Assembly: GCF_900099775.1 (NCBI RefSeq)
Contig: NZ_FMTM01000004.1
Span: 1 to 64,000, forward strand
Direction: 5' to 3'
Length of the DNA: 64,000 nt
Source of the DNA: Rhizobium mongolense subsp. loessense
GTDB taxonomy: Bacteria > Pseudomonadota > Alphaproteobacteria > Rhizobiales > Rhizobiaceae
The notes below the pieces were generated by a model that did not search any database, was not told the origin of the DNA, and saw only the letters and a program-made list of their open reading frames with translations. Shown here piece by piece: positions 54,668 to 63,859 of this stretch (position 1 is the stretch's first letter; every line of letters starts with the position of its first letter). The translations under genes were made by a program, and so were the position numbers.

Positions 54668-55849
54668 TCAGGCTGTTCTGAGGATGGGAAGATCTGACGA
54701 GTGGCCCGATGAGGCGGCCTCCTCCCGGTTCCACCGGTCGAAGGCGGCGCGACCCAGAATGGAAATGGACGTGTCTTCCTGTGGAGCATGCACGAGCACG
54801 GATTGAATGTCGCGGAAGTGTCGCTCAAGTCCGAGTTCGGCGTTGAGGCCCGGATTGCCGATGCCGCGCACCGCGATCTGGACGGCCTCGCGTAGTTGTC
54901 GGCCGGCGATGATGCGGGACCTTATATACCTTTCTGCGTCGTCCGGGCCGGCCTTGAGCGCGTCGAAGATGATCTGGCGGGCGCCGCAGACGAGCAGGTC
55001 GATTTCACCCGAGAGCGCGACAAACCGCTCGGTGCGGGCGATGGGATGGCCGAGATTGGTCGGCACCCGCTCATGCGCGAAGCGGATGAAGGCTTCCTGC
55101 GCGGCTTCCGCCACGCCGAGATAGATCGCGGTCAAGGCCAGCGTCATTGCCGCGTGTGCCCGGTTGTCCTGCTGGGCCACGGAGGGATCGACAAGCTCCA
55201 GCACATCTTCCGCCGGGATTTCGACATCGGTGTATTCGACGTCGTGGGAGCCGGTGGCGCGCATGCCGAGGCTGTTCCAGTTGTCGATCACTCGAATGCC
55301 CGGCAGTCCATTCGGCACGACGAAGGTTCCGACCCGCGCCGGCGTTTCGTCCGTATGCGCCCAGACGAGGAAATGGGTAAGACCATGGGCCCCGGTCACA
55401 AAGCGTTTGCGGCCCGTGATCGACCAGCCGTTCGCCGTGCGGCGGGCAAGCGTCGCCGGCAGGCCGCCACGCGCCGGCGAGCCGAGCTCCGGTTCGACGC
55501 GGGCGGCGTTGAGCAGCAGCGGGCGCTGCTTTCCCTCCACCAGCAGACGCCTATAGAGATTTTCCGGCCAATGGTTTTTTGCAGCCTGGCCGAGATGGTT
55601 GAAAATCGTCATGGCGCTGATGAGCGCGACAGATGGATCGCCCCGACCCAACGCCGCCAGGATCTGGGCGGCATCGTAAAGCGTGGCGCCCCCGCCGCCG
55701 TGACGGGCGGCGACGGTGCTTTCAAGGAGGCCGCTTTCGTGAACGGCACGGATGCCCACCCATGGAAACCGACCGCTGCGATCCGCGTCCGGCGCGGCGT
55801 CTGCGAGAGCCCGGGCCGTCGCGTTCAGTAGGTTTGTGTCGTAGGGCAT
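54668..55849 (-). CDS. Acyl-CoA dehydrogenase-fold flavoprotein (SfnB/DszC-like)
   Basis: 393 residues from ATG 55849 (MPYDTNLL). Fold markers are LAALGRGDPSVALISAMTIF, WSITGRKRFVTGAHGLTHFLVWA, NWNSLGMRATGSHDVEYTDVEIP and, near the end, AAFDRWNREE. The usual catalytic glutamate of true acyl-CoA dehydrogenases is not evident. The pattern fits the SfnB/DszC branch, flavin-dependent monooxygenases or desulfurases active in organosulfur use. Genes for LLM monooxygenases and a peptide-type importer upstream support that reading (inference). Confidence 0.8.
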   Translation of the reverse strand: MPYDTNLLNATARALADAAPDADRSGRFPWVGIRAVHESGLLESTVAARHGGGGATLYDAAQILAALGRGDPSVALISAMTIFNHLGQAAKNHWPENLYRRLLVEGKQRPLLLNAARVEPELGSPARGGLPATLARRTANGWSITGRKRFVTGAHGLTHFLVWAHTDETPARVGTFVVPNGLPGIRVIDNWNSLGMRATGSHDVEYTDVEIPAEDVLELVDPSVAQQDNRAHAAMTLALTAIYLGVAEAAQEAFIRFAHERVPTNLGHPIARTERFVALSGEIDLLVCGARQIIFDALKAGPDDAERYIRSRIIAGRQLREAVQIAVRGIGNPGLNAELGLERHFRDIQSVLVHAPQEDTSISILGRAAFDRWNREEAASSGHSSDLPILRTA

Positions 55850-55955
55850 GTCTTTCAAGCTTTCCGATAGAGCCAGCAATGCCTTTCACGCAACGAAGAC
55901 CGCGTCACCTGCTGGTGGGCTGCATGTGAGATGAATCCGGACCGGCCGGGGATCA

Positions 55956-57059
55956 TCACGCGGCGGTCTTCTTCTTGGCCTCTTCCCGCTCGCGGATGCC
56001 CTCGCGCACCAGCGGCAGGACGTAGCGGCCATAATCGACGGCGTCGTTGAAATTGTCATAGCCGCGGATCGAGATCAGGTCGGCGCCGAGATCGATATAG
56101 TCGAGGATGGAATCGGCGATGGTGCGCGGCGATCCCACCAGCGCGGTGGTGGCACCGGCAGCGTTGGTCGCGGTAACCGTCGGATACCATAAGGCGCGGT
56201 CATGCACGTCGCCGCGTGCAGCAATGTCCAAGAGCCGCTGCGACCCGGCATTGGCCGGTCGCGGGGCCGCAAGAGGCGAACGCGCGAGGCCTTTCTCGCG
56301 GTTGTCCTTCAACCGGTCCAGAACTCCGTAGGCCTTTTCCCATGCCAGTTCATCGGTTTGTGCCACGATCGGGCGGAAAGTAACCCAGATACGCGGACGG
56401 TCGGTTCTGCCTGCCTTTGCCGCTTCCGCATATATCCGGTCGATCTGCTGCTTTGTCTCCGCAAGCGGCTCTCCCCAGAGCCCGAAAATGTCGCACAGCG
56501 AACCTCCGATCCGGTAGGCGGCGTCCGACGAGCCGCCGAGCGAAATGGGAATAAGCCCATGCGTCGGGCGCACGGCGCTGCGGAATTGCTTGAACTGATA
56601 GTACTTGCCGTCAAAATCGAAGGGGTCTGTGGACGTCCAGGCGAGACGCAGAATGCGAATATACTCTTCCTGCCGCTCGTAGCGCTCCTCCTTGTTGAGG
56701 AAGTCACCTTCACGAGCCTGCTCGTCGTCACTGCCGCCGGCAATGAAGTGGACGACGACCCGGCCGCCGCTCAACTGATCGAGTGTTGCAAGCGACTTGG
56801 CTGCGACCGTTGGATAGACGGTGTTTGGCCGGAGTGCGACGATGATCTTGATGTTCTTCGTGTGCGCCAGGACCGTGGCGCCGATCGTAAACGGGTCGAA
56901 CGATGACGAGGAATAGGGGATAAGCGTGTAGTTGAAGCCGTAGTCATCGAGCGCGCGGGCGTATCGTTCAAGGAAACGCGGATCCACCGGCGCGTCGGGA
57001 AGAGGGTTGAGGTCGCTCGAAGCGTTGGGAAAGCTGACGCTGATGAATTCCGCGGGCAT
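55956..57059 (-). CDS. SsuD-like LLM-class flavin-dependent monooxygenase
   Basis: 367 residues. The sequence follows the alkanesulfonate monooxygenase pattern: DDYGFNYTLIPYSSSSFDPF, IIVALRPNTVYPTVAAKSLA, TLDQLSGGRVVVHFIAGGSD, FDFDGKYYQFK, PISLGGSSDAAYRIG and IFGLWGEPLAETKQQI. Such enzymes use reduced FMN to release sulfite from organosulfonates or to oxidise sulfones. Its own promoter region (57060-57190) contains an AT-rich box like that before the ABC operon. The next gene, the SfnB/DszC-like flavoprotein, is 106 bases downstream. Confidence 0.88.
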   Translation of the reverse strand: MPAEFISVSFPNASSDLNPLPDAPVDPRFLERYARALDDYGFNYTLIPYSSSSFDPFTIGATVLAHTKNIKIIVALRPNTVYPTVAAKSLATLDQLSGGRVVVHFIAGGSDDEQAREGDFLNKEERYERQEEYIRILRLAWTSTDPFDFDGKYYQFKQFRSAVRPTHGLIPISLGGSSDAAYRIGGSLCDIFGLWGEPLAETKQQIDRIYAEAAKAGRTDRPRIWVTFRPIVAQTDELAWEKAYGVLDRLKDNREKGLARSPLAAPRPANAGSQRLLDIAARGDVHDRALWYPTVTATNAAGATTALVGSPRTIADSILDYIDLGADLISIRGYDNFNDAVDYGRYVLPLVREGIREREEAKKKTAA

Positions 57060-57125
57060 GCGAGCTCCTTTGAACTTTTCGACGATTGGAGTGACGATAG
57101 GACGCGCCCTGTCGGTGAGGAAGAC

Positions 57126-57165
57126 AGGTCTTTTCTTTTTACAGTTAAACTATAGAAAATATAAA
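57126..57165 (-). promoter_or_regulatory. AT-rich upstream box shared with the ABC operon, copy 1
   Basis: The plus strand reads TTCTTTTTAC, then eight bases, then TATAGAAAATATAAAC, 66 or so bases before the SsuD-like start. The box at about 63750-63780 has TTCTTTTT-C-TAC, six bases, TATAGA. Both are in strongly GC-rich surroundings and in the same orientation relative to the genes. A shared promoter or activator site for sulfur limitation is plausible. Confidence 0.4.
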
Positions 57166-57190
57166 CTAAGCTCGGTGCTTCGCGACGCAG

Positions 57191-58282
57191 TTAGGATCCA
57201 GGCGACCAGCCGAGGCTCAGAGCCACAGTGTCCGTAAAGTCCGTCAGCAGCCGCACGTTCTCGGCAAGGCCGAAGGCAGGCGGCAGGAAGAGCACGACCT
57301 CATCGGTGGCGGCCAGGCCCGGATCGTTCAAAACTGCCTCGATTACCTGGTCGGGAGTTCCGTGGAAGACAGGGGAGATCTGACTTCCCGGTGGCTGATT
57401 GGTCCGCGCCGTCGGATCGAGCGCACCCTTCGGCCGAGAAGCGGCAATACCCAGGGTGCGGCGTTCGAGGTCGTAGGTGGCGTATTTCTCCCGAAGCTCG
57501 GCCGTGGTGCCGACGAGGACCGAGGCGGCGACGGCGACCGGTGGCGGCTCCGTGACCCACGTCCGGCGCCAGGTGCTGCGATAGGCTTCGATGATGCGCG
57601 CCTGGTATGCGCCAAAGGTCTCGCCTTCTGCGTGGTCGTGCTGGACGGTGCCGGAGATAAGGCCGATCCCGAGTTCCGCGGCCTGCACGGCCGAGCCGAG
57701 GCTGGCGGAACCCTGCCGGATACGGGAACGCAAGGTCGGGCTATGCGGCGTCACGCGGAGGCCGGTGCCTTCCGGGGCGCCTTGGCCGGACCCTGCGACG
57801 GTGTGAAGGATCTCGCCGGAGATCGCGGCGAGGAAGCGGGCCTGCCGTCGCTTGGCCTCTGTGCGCGCGTCTGTATCGACCGCGCCGAAGACGGCGTCGA
57901 ACGCCGCGTTGGCGCCCGTCGAGATCGCGAGCTCCAGCCGACCGTCGATCAGCAGGTCCGTCGTGCCCGCCGCTTCCGCGAGCAGAATGGGGTCCTGGTA
58001 GCGCATCGGGATGACCGCCGAGCCGAGCGTGATATCCTTCGTATGCTGGCCGGCCGCCGCAAAGAACGGGAGCGGCGAAGACAAATAGTGGTCAAAGTGC
58101 CGCTGATAGGCCCAGCCCGACTGGTAGCCTAGCCGCTCGGCAACCTTGAACAGCTCGATTCCGTCGCGCAGCCCCTGTGCCGGTCCCGCCTCATCATTGA
58201 AGGATACCCGGGTGTTGAAGCCGATCCGACGCTTGGCCCGAAACGATGCAGGTAACGCACCGGCAGGCGCGGTGATGGTCAT
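57191..58282 (-). CDS. LLM-class flavin-dependent oxidoreductase
   Basis: 363 residues. Markers are AERLGYQSGWAYQRHFDHYL, DITLGSAVIPMRYQDPILLA, TTDLLIDGRLELAISTGANA and a C-terminal PDQVIEAVLNDPGLAATDEV. This belongs to the branch of luciferase-like proteins found with sulfur-type ABC importers. ATG 58282 overlaps the ATPase stop as ATGA, so translation is coupled to the transporter. It is the last gene of the operon that starts at 63514. Confidence 0.87.
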   Translation of the reverse strand: MTITAPAGALPASFRAKRRIGFNTRVSFNDEAGPAQGLRDGIELFKVAERLGYQSGWAYQRHFDHYLSSPLPFFAAAGQHTKDITLGSAVIPMRYQDPILLAEAAGTTDLLIDGRLELAISTGANAAFDAVFGAVDTDARTEAKRRQARFLAAISGEILHTVAGSGQGAPEGTGLRVTPHSPTLRSRIRQGSASLGSAVQAAELGIGLISGTVQHDHAEGETFGAYQARIIEAYRSTWRRTWVTEPPPVAVAASVLVGTTAELREKYATYDLERRTLGIAASRPKGALDPTARTNQPPGSQISPVFHGTPDQVIEAVLNDPGLAATDEVVLFLPPAFGLAENVRLLTDFTDTVALSLGWSPGS

Positions 58283-60000
58283 GCGATCTGTTCCTGATTG
58301 ATGATCCGCCGGGCCTGCCGATTTGACAGGCGGGCGCTGGGGGCGGCGCCGGACGGGATCGATTTCAGCAGCGATACGGTATAGGGCTGCTGCGGGTTGT
58401 CGAATACGTCGGCAATCGTCCCCTCTTCGACAATGCGCCCGCGCTGCATCACCGAGACGGTGTGGGCGAGTTGACGCACCAGGGCCAGATCGTGGGAGAC
58501 GAACACATAGGTCAGGCCAAGGTTCGCCTGCAGCGACAGCAACACTTCGACGATGTCGGCCTGGACGCTGACGTCGAGCGCGGACGTGGGCTCGTCGAGC
58601 ACGATCACATCAGGCTTGAGGACCAGCGCGCGGGCAATGGCGACGCGTTGGCGCTGGCCGCCCGACAAGGCTTCCGGTTTGCGGGAAAGCAGATGCTCGC
58701 CGAGCCCGACATTGGCGAGCGCCTCGCGAACCCGCTTGACACGCTCTTTGGCGGCTCCGATCTTGAACCGGTCAAGCGGCTCACGCACCAGTTGCTCGAC
58801 CTTCCATGTCGGGTCGAGCGAGGTGAAGGGGTTCTGGTAGACGAGCTGAAGATGGCGCCACATCGAACGCAGCGACTGGCGCGAGCGACCGGTAACCTGA
58901 TCTCCGGCGACTGTGATTTTTCCGCCATCGGGCTGCTCGAGCCCAAGAAGCAGCCGAATGGCCGTCGTCTTGCCGGAGCCCGATTCACCGACAAGCGCAT
59001 GCGTGGTGCCGGCTGCGACGGTGAATGAGACGTCGTCGACGGCCGTCAGCACCTTGCCATCGACCGCGAAGGTCTTCGTGACGGCACTGACATTGATCTT
59101 CGGTGGCTTGCCGCCGGTATTTAGGGAACGGAAGCCGGGGTCGCGCAATCTGGCGTATCGGTCCGGGTTCAGGGCCGGAACGTCAGCGTGGAGTTTCCTT
59201 GCATAGTCCGACGCAGGTGAGGAGAAGACGGCCGAGGTGCTGCCGGACTCCTGGACGACGCCATTCTTGAGAACCACCAGCGAATCCGTCCGCTCGGCGG
59301 CGATCGCCAGATCATGCGTGATGAGAAGCAGGCTGATATCGAGTTCCTGCTGCAACCGGGAGAGCAGGTCGAGAATCCGCTTCTGGATCGTGACGTCCAG
59401 GGCGGAGGTGGGCTCGTCGGCGATGAGCAGCGATGGCCGCGGAAGTACAGCAAGCCCGATCAGCACGCGCTGCAGCATGCCGCCCGACAGCTGGTGCGGA
59501 TAGGAATCGTACACGCGCTGGGGATTGTCGAGCCCGACCTGCGCGAACATCTCCAGAATGAGCCTCTTGCGGGTTGCCTTGTCAGCCTCGTCGAGGAGTA
59601 CCGCCGCTTCCATCGCCTGGGCGCCGATCGTCCGCACCGGATTGAGAGAATTGCCTGGGTCCTGTGGGACGAAGCCGATGGCCCGTCCCCGAAGCGGCCG
59701 GAAAAGACGCTCCGGCAGCCCCAGCACGTCCTTGTCGTCGAAGGTGACGCGACCGGTGGCATGCGCCCCGCCGGCCAGCAGCCGCAGCACCGCGCGGGCG
59801 ATGGTCGATTTGCCCGAGCCGGATTCGCCGATGAGCGCGAGGCTCTTGCCGCGGCCGAGTTCGAACCCGACGTCGCTGACGACCTCCTGCGGCCCGTAGC
59901 GGACCGACAGGCCGTCAACCCGGAGAACTGGGGCCGGCCGCTGCGGCGCATTGATTTCGAGGCGGGTGAGAGTGGAGGTCAGTCTGTCTTGCGGAGCCAT
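58279..60000 (-). CDS. Peptide-type ABC transporter, fused double ATP-binding protein (DppD-DppF type)
   Basis: 573 residues from ATG 60000 (frame open to 60072). Two nucleotide-binding domains: the first has GESGSGKST, LSGGMLQRV and LLIADEPTSALDV; the second has GESGSGKTT, LSGGQRQRVAIAR and VIVLDEPTSALDV. It fuses the OppD and OppF roles in one chain. It overlaps the upstream permease gene by about 22 bases. The transporter family covers peptides, nickel, glutathione and organosulfur compounds; cluster context favours the last. Confidence 0.92.
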   Translation of the reverse strand: MAPQDRLTSTLTRLEINAPQRPAPVLRVDGLSVRYGPQEVVSDVGFELGRGKSLALIGESGSGKSTIARAVLRLLAGGAHATGRVTFDDKDVLGLPERLFRPLRGRAIGFVPQDPGNSLNPVRTIGAQAMEAAVLLDEADKATRKRLILEMFAQVGLDNPQRVYDSYPHQLSGGMLQRVLIGLAVLPRPSLLIADEPTSALDVTIQKRILDLLSRLQQELDISLLLITHDLAIAAERTDSLVVLKNGVVQESGSTSAVFSSPASDYARKLHADVPALNPDRYARLRDPGFRSLNTGGKPPKINVSAVTKTFAVDGKVLTAVDDVSFTVAAGTTHALVGESGSGKTTAIRLLLGLEQPDGGKITVAGDQVTGRSRQSLRSMWRHLQLVYQNPFTSLDPTWKVEQLVREPLDRFKIGAAKERVKRVREALANVGLGEHLLSRKPEALSGGQRQRVAIARALVLKPDVIVLDEPTSALDVSVQADIVEVLLSLQANLGLTYVFVSHDLALVRQLAHTVSVMQRGRIVEEGTIADVFDNPQQPYTVSLLKSIPSGAAPSARLSNRQARRIINQEQIA

Positions 60001-60827
60001 CTGCTGATCCTGTTCACTGAGAGGACGGTGGCGATCGTGACGAAGGCGGGCGCGTAAACCAGCCATGGCCATTTGAGGTAATCCTTGCCGATCGCGATCA
60101 GCAGGCCCCAGTCGGAGGCGGGCGGCGGGTCGCCATAGCCGAGGAAAGCGAGGCTGGCGATAATCAGGATCGAGTCGCCGAACTGCAGCACTGCAAGCGG
60201 CAGCACGGAGCGCGATGCGTTCGGCAGCACGTGGCGCGACAGGATGTGCCAGCGCGAGCCCCCGAGGAGAAAGGAAGATTCGACGAATGTCGCCTGCCGG
60301 GTCTTGATCACTTCCGAGCGCATCACCCGGGCGAAGAGGGCGACAGCCGAAACACCCGTCGCGATGGCGGCATTCGTCGTGTCGAAGCCGATCGCGGTTA
60401 CGACGATGACGGCGAGCAGGAATTTCGGAATTGCCAGCAGCACGTCGACCAGGCGGGCAAAAACGGTATCTACCCAGCCGCCCAAGAAGCCTGCCAGCAG
60501 GCCGATGAGGCCGCCGGCGAAGACACCGATGACGACGGCGATCAGCGCGCTCGCCACGGAGGAGGCCGTGCCGTAGACGACGCGGGCGTAAAGGTCGCGC
60601 CCCAGGTGATCGGTGCCGAGCCAGTGTGCGGCACTTGGGCCGAGCAGCTTCTGGGCGGGAATGCCGCTGACCGGGTCGTAGATCGTGAACAGCCCCGGCG
60701 CCAGCGACCAGGCGATCGCCAGCCCCACGATCGCGAAGGAGAGTGCGACCACCGGCGGCACGCGCAGGGTCGTCAGCCGGCCGGCCGGCCCCAGGCGCGA
60801 CGCAGAATGGATAGAGCCGAGGGTCAT
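59979..60827 (-). CDS. Peptide-type ABC transporter permease (DppC type)
   Basis: 282 residues, inner-membrane. About six hydrophobic segments, with FAIVGLAIAWSLAPGLFTIY, LGTDHLGRDLYARVVYGT (the family LGTDxxGRD signature), VVTAIGFDTTNAAIATGVSA and the EAA-type loop around SFLLGGSRWHILSRHVLPNA. ATG 60827 overlaps the DppB-type stop as ATGA. It pairs with that permease to form the channel. Confidence 0.92.
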   Translation of the reverse strand: MTLGSIHSASRLGPAGRLTTLRVPPVVALSFAIVGLAIAWSLAPGLFTIYDPVSGIPAQKLLGPSAAHWLGTDHLGRDLYARVVYGTASSVASALIAVVIGVFAGGLIGLLAGFLGGWVDTVFARLVDVLLAIPKFLLAVIVVTAIGFDTTNAAIATGVSAVALFARVMRSEVIKTRQATFVESSFLLGGSRWHILSRHVLPNASRSVLPLAVLQFGDSILIIASLAFLGYGDPPPASDWGLLIAIGKDYLKWPWLVYAPAFVTIATVLSVNRISRWLRKTD

Positions 60828-61843
60828 GACGTCACCGCCTTGGAAATGTCGACAGAGCTTTCGTCGGCCGCGGTTGGACGACGCTCGGGCGCGCCGAGAA
60901 GTTTCACGCGCGGATCGAGGAGCGGATAGGTGAGATCGGCAATCAGATTGACGATCACGAAGACCATTGCTGCGAGCGAGACGACCGCTTGAAGCACGGG
61001 CAGATCCTGAGTGCTCACCGACCGCTGCACCAGGCTGCCGAGGCCGTTGCGCCCGAAGACCGTTTCGGTGATCAGCGAGCCGCCGAGCAGTTCTCCGATC
61101 GTCAGCGCGATAACGGTGATGACCGGAAGCGATGATGGCTTGAGCAGGTGCTTGGCGAACAGGCGCATCTGCCCGAGCCCGCGGCCGCGCGCGACGGCGG
61201 CGTAATCTTGGCCGGACTCATGATCGAGATTGGCGATGAGAACTTCTGCGATCTGCGCCGAGATCGGAATTCCCAGAGCAATCGCCGCAAAAAGCGTCGC
61301 CCAGAAACTGTCGGGCTCGATGACGCGGAAGACGCCAAGCTGGAAGCCGAACAGATGGATCAGCACCAGGCCGATGACGAAGTTCGGCACCGACAGGAAT
61401 AGCGATGGGAAGGCTCGCAGCAGCCCCTGACCAAATCGCTTTGGCAGAAATTGCGTGCCATAGGCGATCACCGCCGACAGCAGAAGCGCGACGACAAGGC
61501 CCGTGGAGGCAAGGATCAGCGTCGATGGGAGCACTTCGGCGATCAGCGTCGCCACCGGTCGATTGGTGCGCATCGACAGGCCCAGATCGCCGGTCACGAA
61601 ACTGGAAAAAGCCGTCCACAATTGAACCGGGACCGGCTTATCCAGGCCCTGCGCGGCGATGATTTCCTTGATCTCCTCCGGTGTGAACCCATTCTGAGGA
61701 TTGTTCAGCACGTTGGTGATCGGGTCGCCGGGCAGGATGCTTACGACGACGAAGGTGAAGACATAAGCCAGCAGGATGACGACGATCGCCTGGACAAAAC
61801 GCTTTCCGGCGTAGTTCAGATAGGCCTTGCTCATTCCAGCCAC
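60824..61843 (-). CDS. Peptide-type ABC transporter permease (DppB type)
   Basis: 339 residues. The N terminus GKRFVQAIVVILLAYVFTFV and VVSILPGDPITNVL are standard for DppB proteins. Later segments include FPSLFLSVPNFVIGLVLIHL and the EAA-type loop in YAAVARGRGLGQMRLFAKHL. It forms the heteromeric pore with the next gene. ATG 61843 lies 24 bases after the binding-protein stop. Confidence 0.92.
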   Translation of the reverse strand: MAGMSKAYLNYAGKRFVQAIVVILLAYVFTFVVVSILPGDPITNVLNNPQNGFTPEEIKEIIAAQGLDKPVPVQLWTAFSSFVTGDLGLSMRTNRPVATLIAEVLPSTLILASTGLVVALLLSAVIAYGTQFLPKRFGQGLLRAFPSLFLSVPNFVIGLVLIHLFGFQLGVFRVIEPDSFWATLFAAIALGIPISAQIAEVLIANLDHESGQDYAAVARGRGLGQMRLFAKHLLKPSSLPVITVIALTIGELLGGSLITETVFGRNGLGSLVQRSVSTQDLPVLQAVVSLAAMVFVIVNLIADLTYPLLDPRVKLLGAPERRPTAADESSVDISKAVTS

Positions 61844-61867
61844 CTTCTCGCGGTTCTCGGATGCGGG

Positions 61868-63514
61868 TTAGTCGGTTTTCGTGGCCGTGTAGTAGCTGGC
61901 ATAGGCAACGCCGTTGTAGACCTCGCCCTTGAGCTTGGGAGACTGCACATAGATCCGCTGAACGATCTGCGTACGCGGGATGAAGTAGCCCTGTTCCAGG
62001 ATGTATTTCTGCAACTCGTCCAGCAGCGGTTTGCGGATTTCGGCAGAAGCGGCGCCAGCGATCTTGTCGCGCAGCTCGTTGAGCGTCTTGTCGCTCTCGT
62101 CGAGGGCGAACCAGTTTTCGCCGTTGTTGGCGTTCGTCAGGATACTGGCGACGGTCCCGGCATCGATGAAGCTGCGCGTCACCTCGTAAGCCGGGACAGC
62201 TGGACCGCCATATTTCACCTTCTGGCCAAAGGTTACGACATCATAGGCGCGGATGGCGACTTTCCAACCGATCTTGCCAAGCTGCTGGGCGATGAGCTCG
62301 TCGACCGATTTCGAGGTTGCGAGGTACGGGTTGGAATGCAGTGTCAGCACCAGCGGCTGGCCATTCTTCGTGCGTATGCCGTCTGCCCCCTTGGTCCAGC
62401 CCGCCTCGTCGAGGAGCTTCTCGGCCTTTTCGGGGTTGTAGGCGAGCAGGGCGCTTTGGTCCGTCGCTCCCGGCACGTTGCTCTGGATGAATGACGTCGC
62501 GAGCTTCCAGTCGGGCGTATAGACGGTGTCGATGATTTCGGCGCGGTTGATGCCGGCCTGAAGGGCCTGGCGGACCCTTACGTCGTCATAGGGCGCGAGC
62601 TTGGTATTGATCGCCCAGCCATTGACGAAGCCGAGGTAGCGCGGCGTTGCGACGGCAAATCCCTCCGCCTTGAGAGACTCCAGCTCCTGCGGCGAGGCGT
62701 TGTAGGCGACGTCGGCCTGCCCGGACTGGACGGCGGCGACGCGCAGCGACGGCTCGGAGACCAGCTTGTAGGTGATGGTATCGAGATAGGCTGGACCGGT
62801 ATGTCCCACTGCCGCCGGACCCCAATTGTAGTCCCTGCGTTTGACCAGCTTGACGAAATCCCCTTCCTTCCAGGAATCGACCACGTAGGGGCCGCTGCCG
62901 GAGGTCTTGCTGAGATCAGCCTGATCGCTGGCGGGCTGTGCGATGGTCTTGGGGGAAATCAGGATGGAGCCATGGTAGCCGAGGGTCGGGATGAAGCCGA
63001 GCGTCGGCGCCTTGAAGAAGACCTTGACTGTGGTCGCGTCGATCGCCTTGGCATGGTCATAGGTTTTCGGGAAGAGACCGATCGGGTTGATGCCGTCGCT
63101 CTTGCGGCCAGCGTACCAGATGTCGAGATTGGCGACCACGGCCGACGCGTCGAGCGGCGTGCCGTCGGAGAAAGTCACGCCGCTTTTCAGATGCAGGGTG
63201 AATTCGGTGGCTTTGTCGTTCTGCTCCCAGCGCTCGGCGATCCAGGGACTGACCTTGCCGTCAGCATCGACGTAAAGGAGCTTGTCGGTCACATGGCCCC
63301 AGATGTGACCCTGGAAGCTGGAGATCGCGCTGTTGTTCGGGATCCAGGTGTCGCCCAGCGAGTCGATCAAGAACGTGATGTCACCGCCGTTGCCGTCAGC
63401 GCCCTGAGCCGGGGAGACCCCTACTGTTGCCACCATGGCGGCGGTCACGGCGATGGAAGCCGTCATGATAAGATGGCGTCTGGTCAAGGAGAGCAAAGAT
63501 GAGCGTTCGGTCAT
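61868..63514 (-). CDS. Peptide-type ABC transporter substrate-binding protein (SBP_bac_5)
   Basis: 548 residues. The N terminus has a long signal peptide with a twin-arginine-like LTRRHLIMTASIAVTAAMVA core and cleavage near AQGADG. The mature protein shows family motifs: DKLLYVDADGKVSPWIAERW, VTFSDGTPLDASAVVANLD, GSGPYVVDSWKEGDFVKLVK and ALQAGINRAEIIDTVY. It captures the solute in the periplasm. First gene of the operon 63514-57191. Ligand unknown; an organosulfur compound is inferred from the monooxygenases. Confidence 0.9.
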   Translation of the reverse strand: MTERSSLLSLTRRHLIMTASIAVTAAMVATVGVSPAQGADGNGGDITFLIDSLGDTWIPNNSAISSFQGHIWGHVTDKLLYVDADGKVSPWIAERWEQNDKATEFTLHLKSGVTFSDGTPLDASAVVANLDIWYAGRKSDGINPIGLFPKTYDHAKAIDATTVKVFFKAPTLGFIPTLGYHGSILISPKTIAQPASDQADLSKTSGSGPYVVDSWKEGDFVKLVKRRDYNWGPAAVGHTGPAYLDTITYKLVSEPSLRVAAVQSGQADVAYNASPQELESLKAEGFAVATPRYLGFVNGWAINTKLAPYDDVRVRQALQAGINRAEIIDTVYTPDWKLATSFIQSNVPGATDQSALLAYNPEKAEKLLDEAGWTKGADGIRTKNGQPLVLTLHSNPYLATSKSVDELIAQQLGKIGWKVAIRAYDVVTFGQKVKYGGPAVPAYEVTRSFIDAGTVASILTNANNGENWFALDESDKTLNELRDKIAGAASAEIRKPLLDELQKYILEQGYFIPRTQIVQRIYVQSPKLKGEVYNGVAYASYYTATKTD

Positions 63515-63859
63515 AGAAGTTCCTGATGGTTCGCGTGGCTGCGGTTGCCGGCAGGCTCTTGCCGTATCGGCATGAATTCAAATGGCTTGCGGAGCCGGAT
63601 GGTCTGTTACCGATGCTTCGCCAATGCTTGCGATTGCTGCGTTCTGGCTCGCGCCGGAAAGTCCATGGTCATGAAGCGGTCCTGTTGTTCGACAAGAAGA
63701 TCATGACGCCAGCGTAGGGGAGGGAGGTTCGAGGGAGAAAGACCAGCTGTTCTTTTTCTACTATTTTTATAGATTATTTTCTTTTGTTTTTGCGTTCTCT
63801 GGGTTCAGCTTTTCGGGCCGGGCAAACTCGCCCTCAGCGAACAAAAGCCGACCCGCCGG
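63515..63859 (-). promoter_or_regulatory. Promoter region of the organosulfur-type ABC operon
   Basis: A 345-bp upstream region with no recognised gene. It holds the second AT-rich box (63750-63780; TTCTTTTT-C-TAC, then TATAGA on the plus strand), matching the one before the SsuD-like gene. The run CTATTTTTATAGATTATTTTC stands out in GC-rich DNA. The box lies about 235 bases before the start, so a long leader or a distant activator site is possible. Confidence 0.4.

Noticed and set aside
61451..62494. 347-codon plus-strand ORF across the DppB and binding-protein genes
   Set aside because: It spans the junction of two well-supported minus-strand genes and has no recognisable motif.
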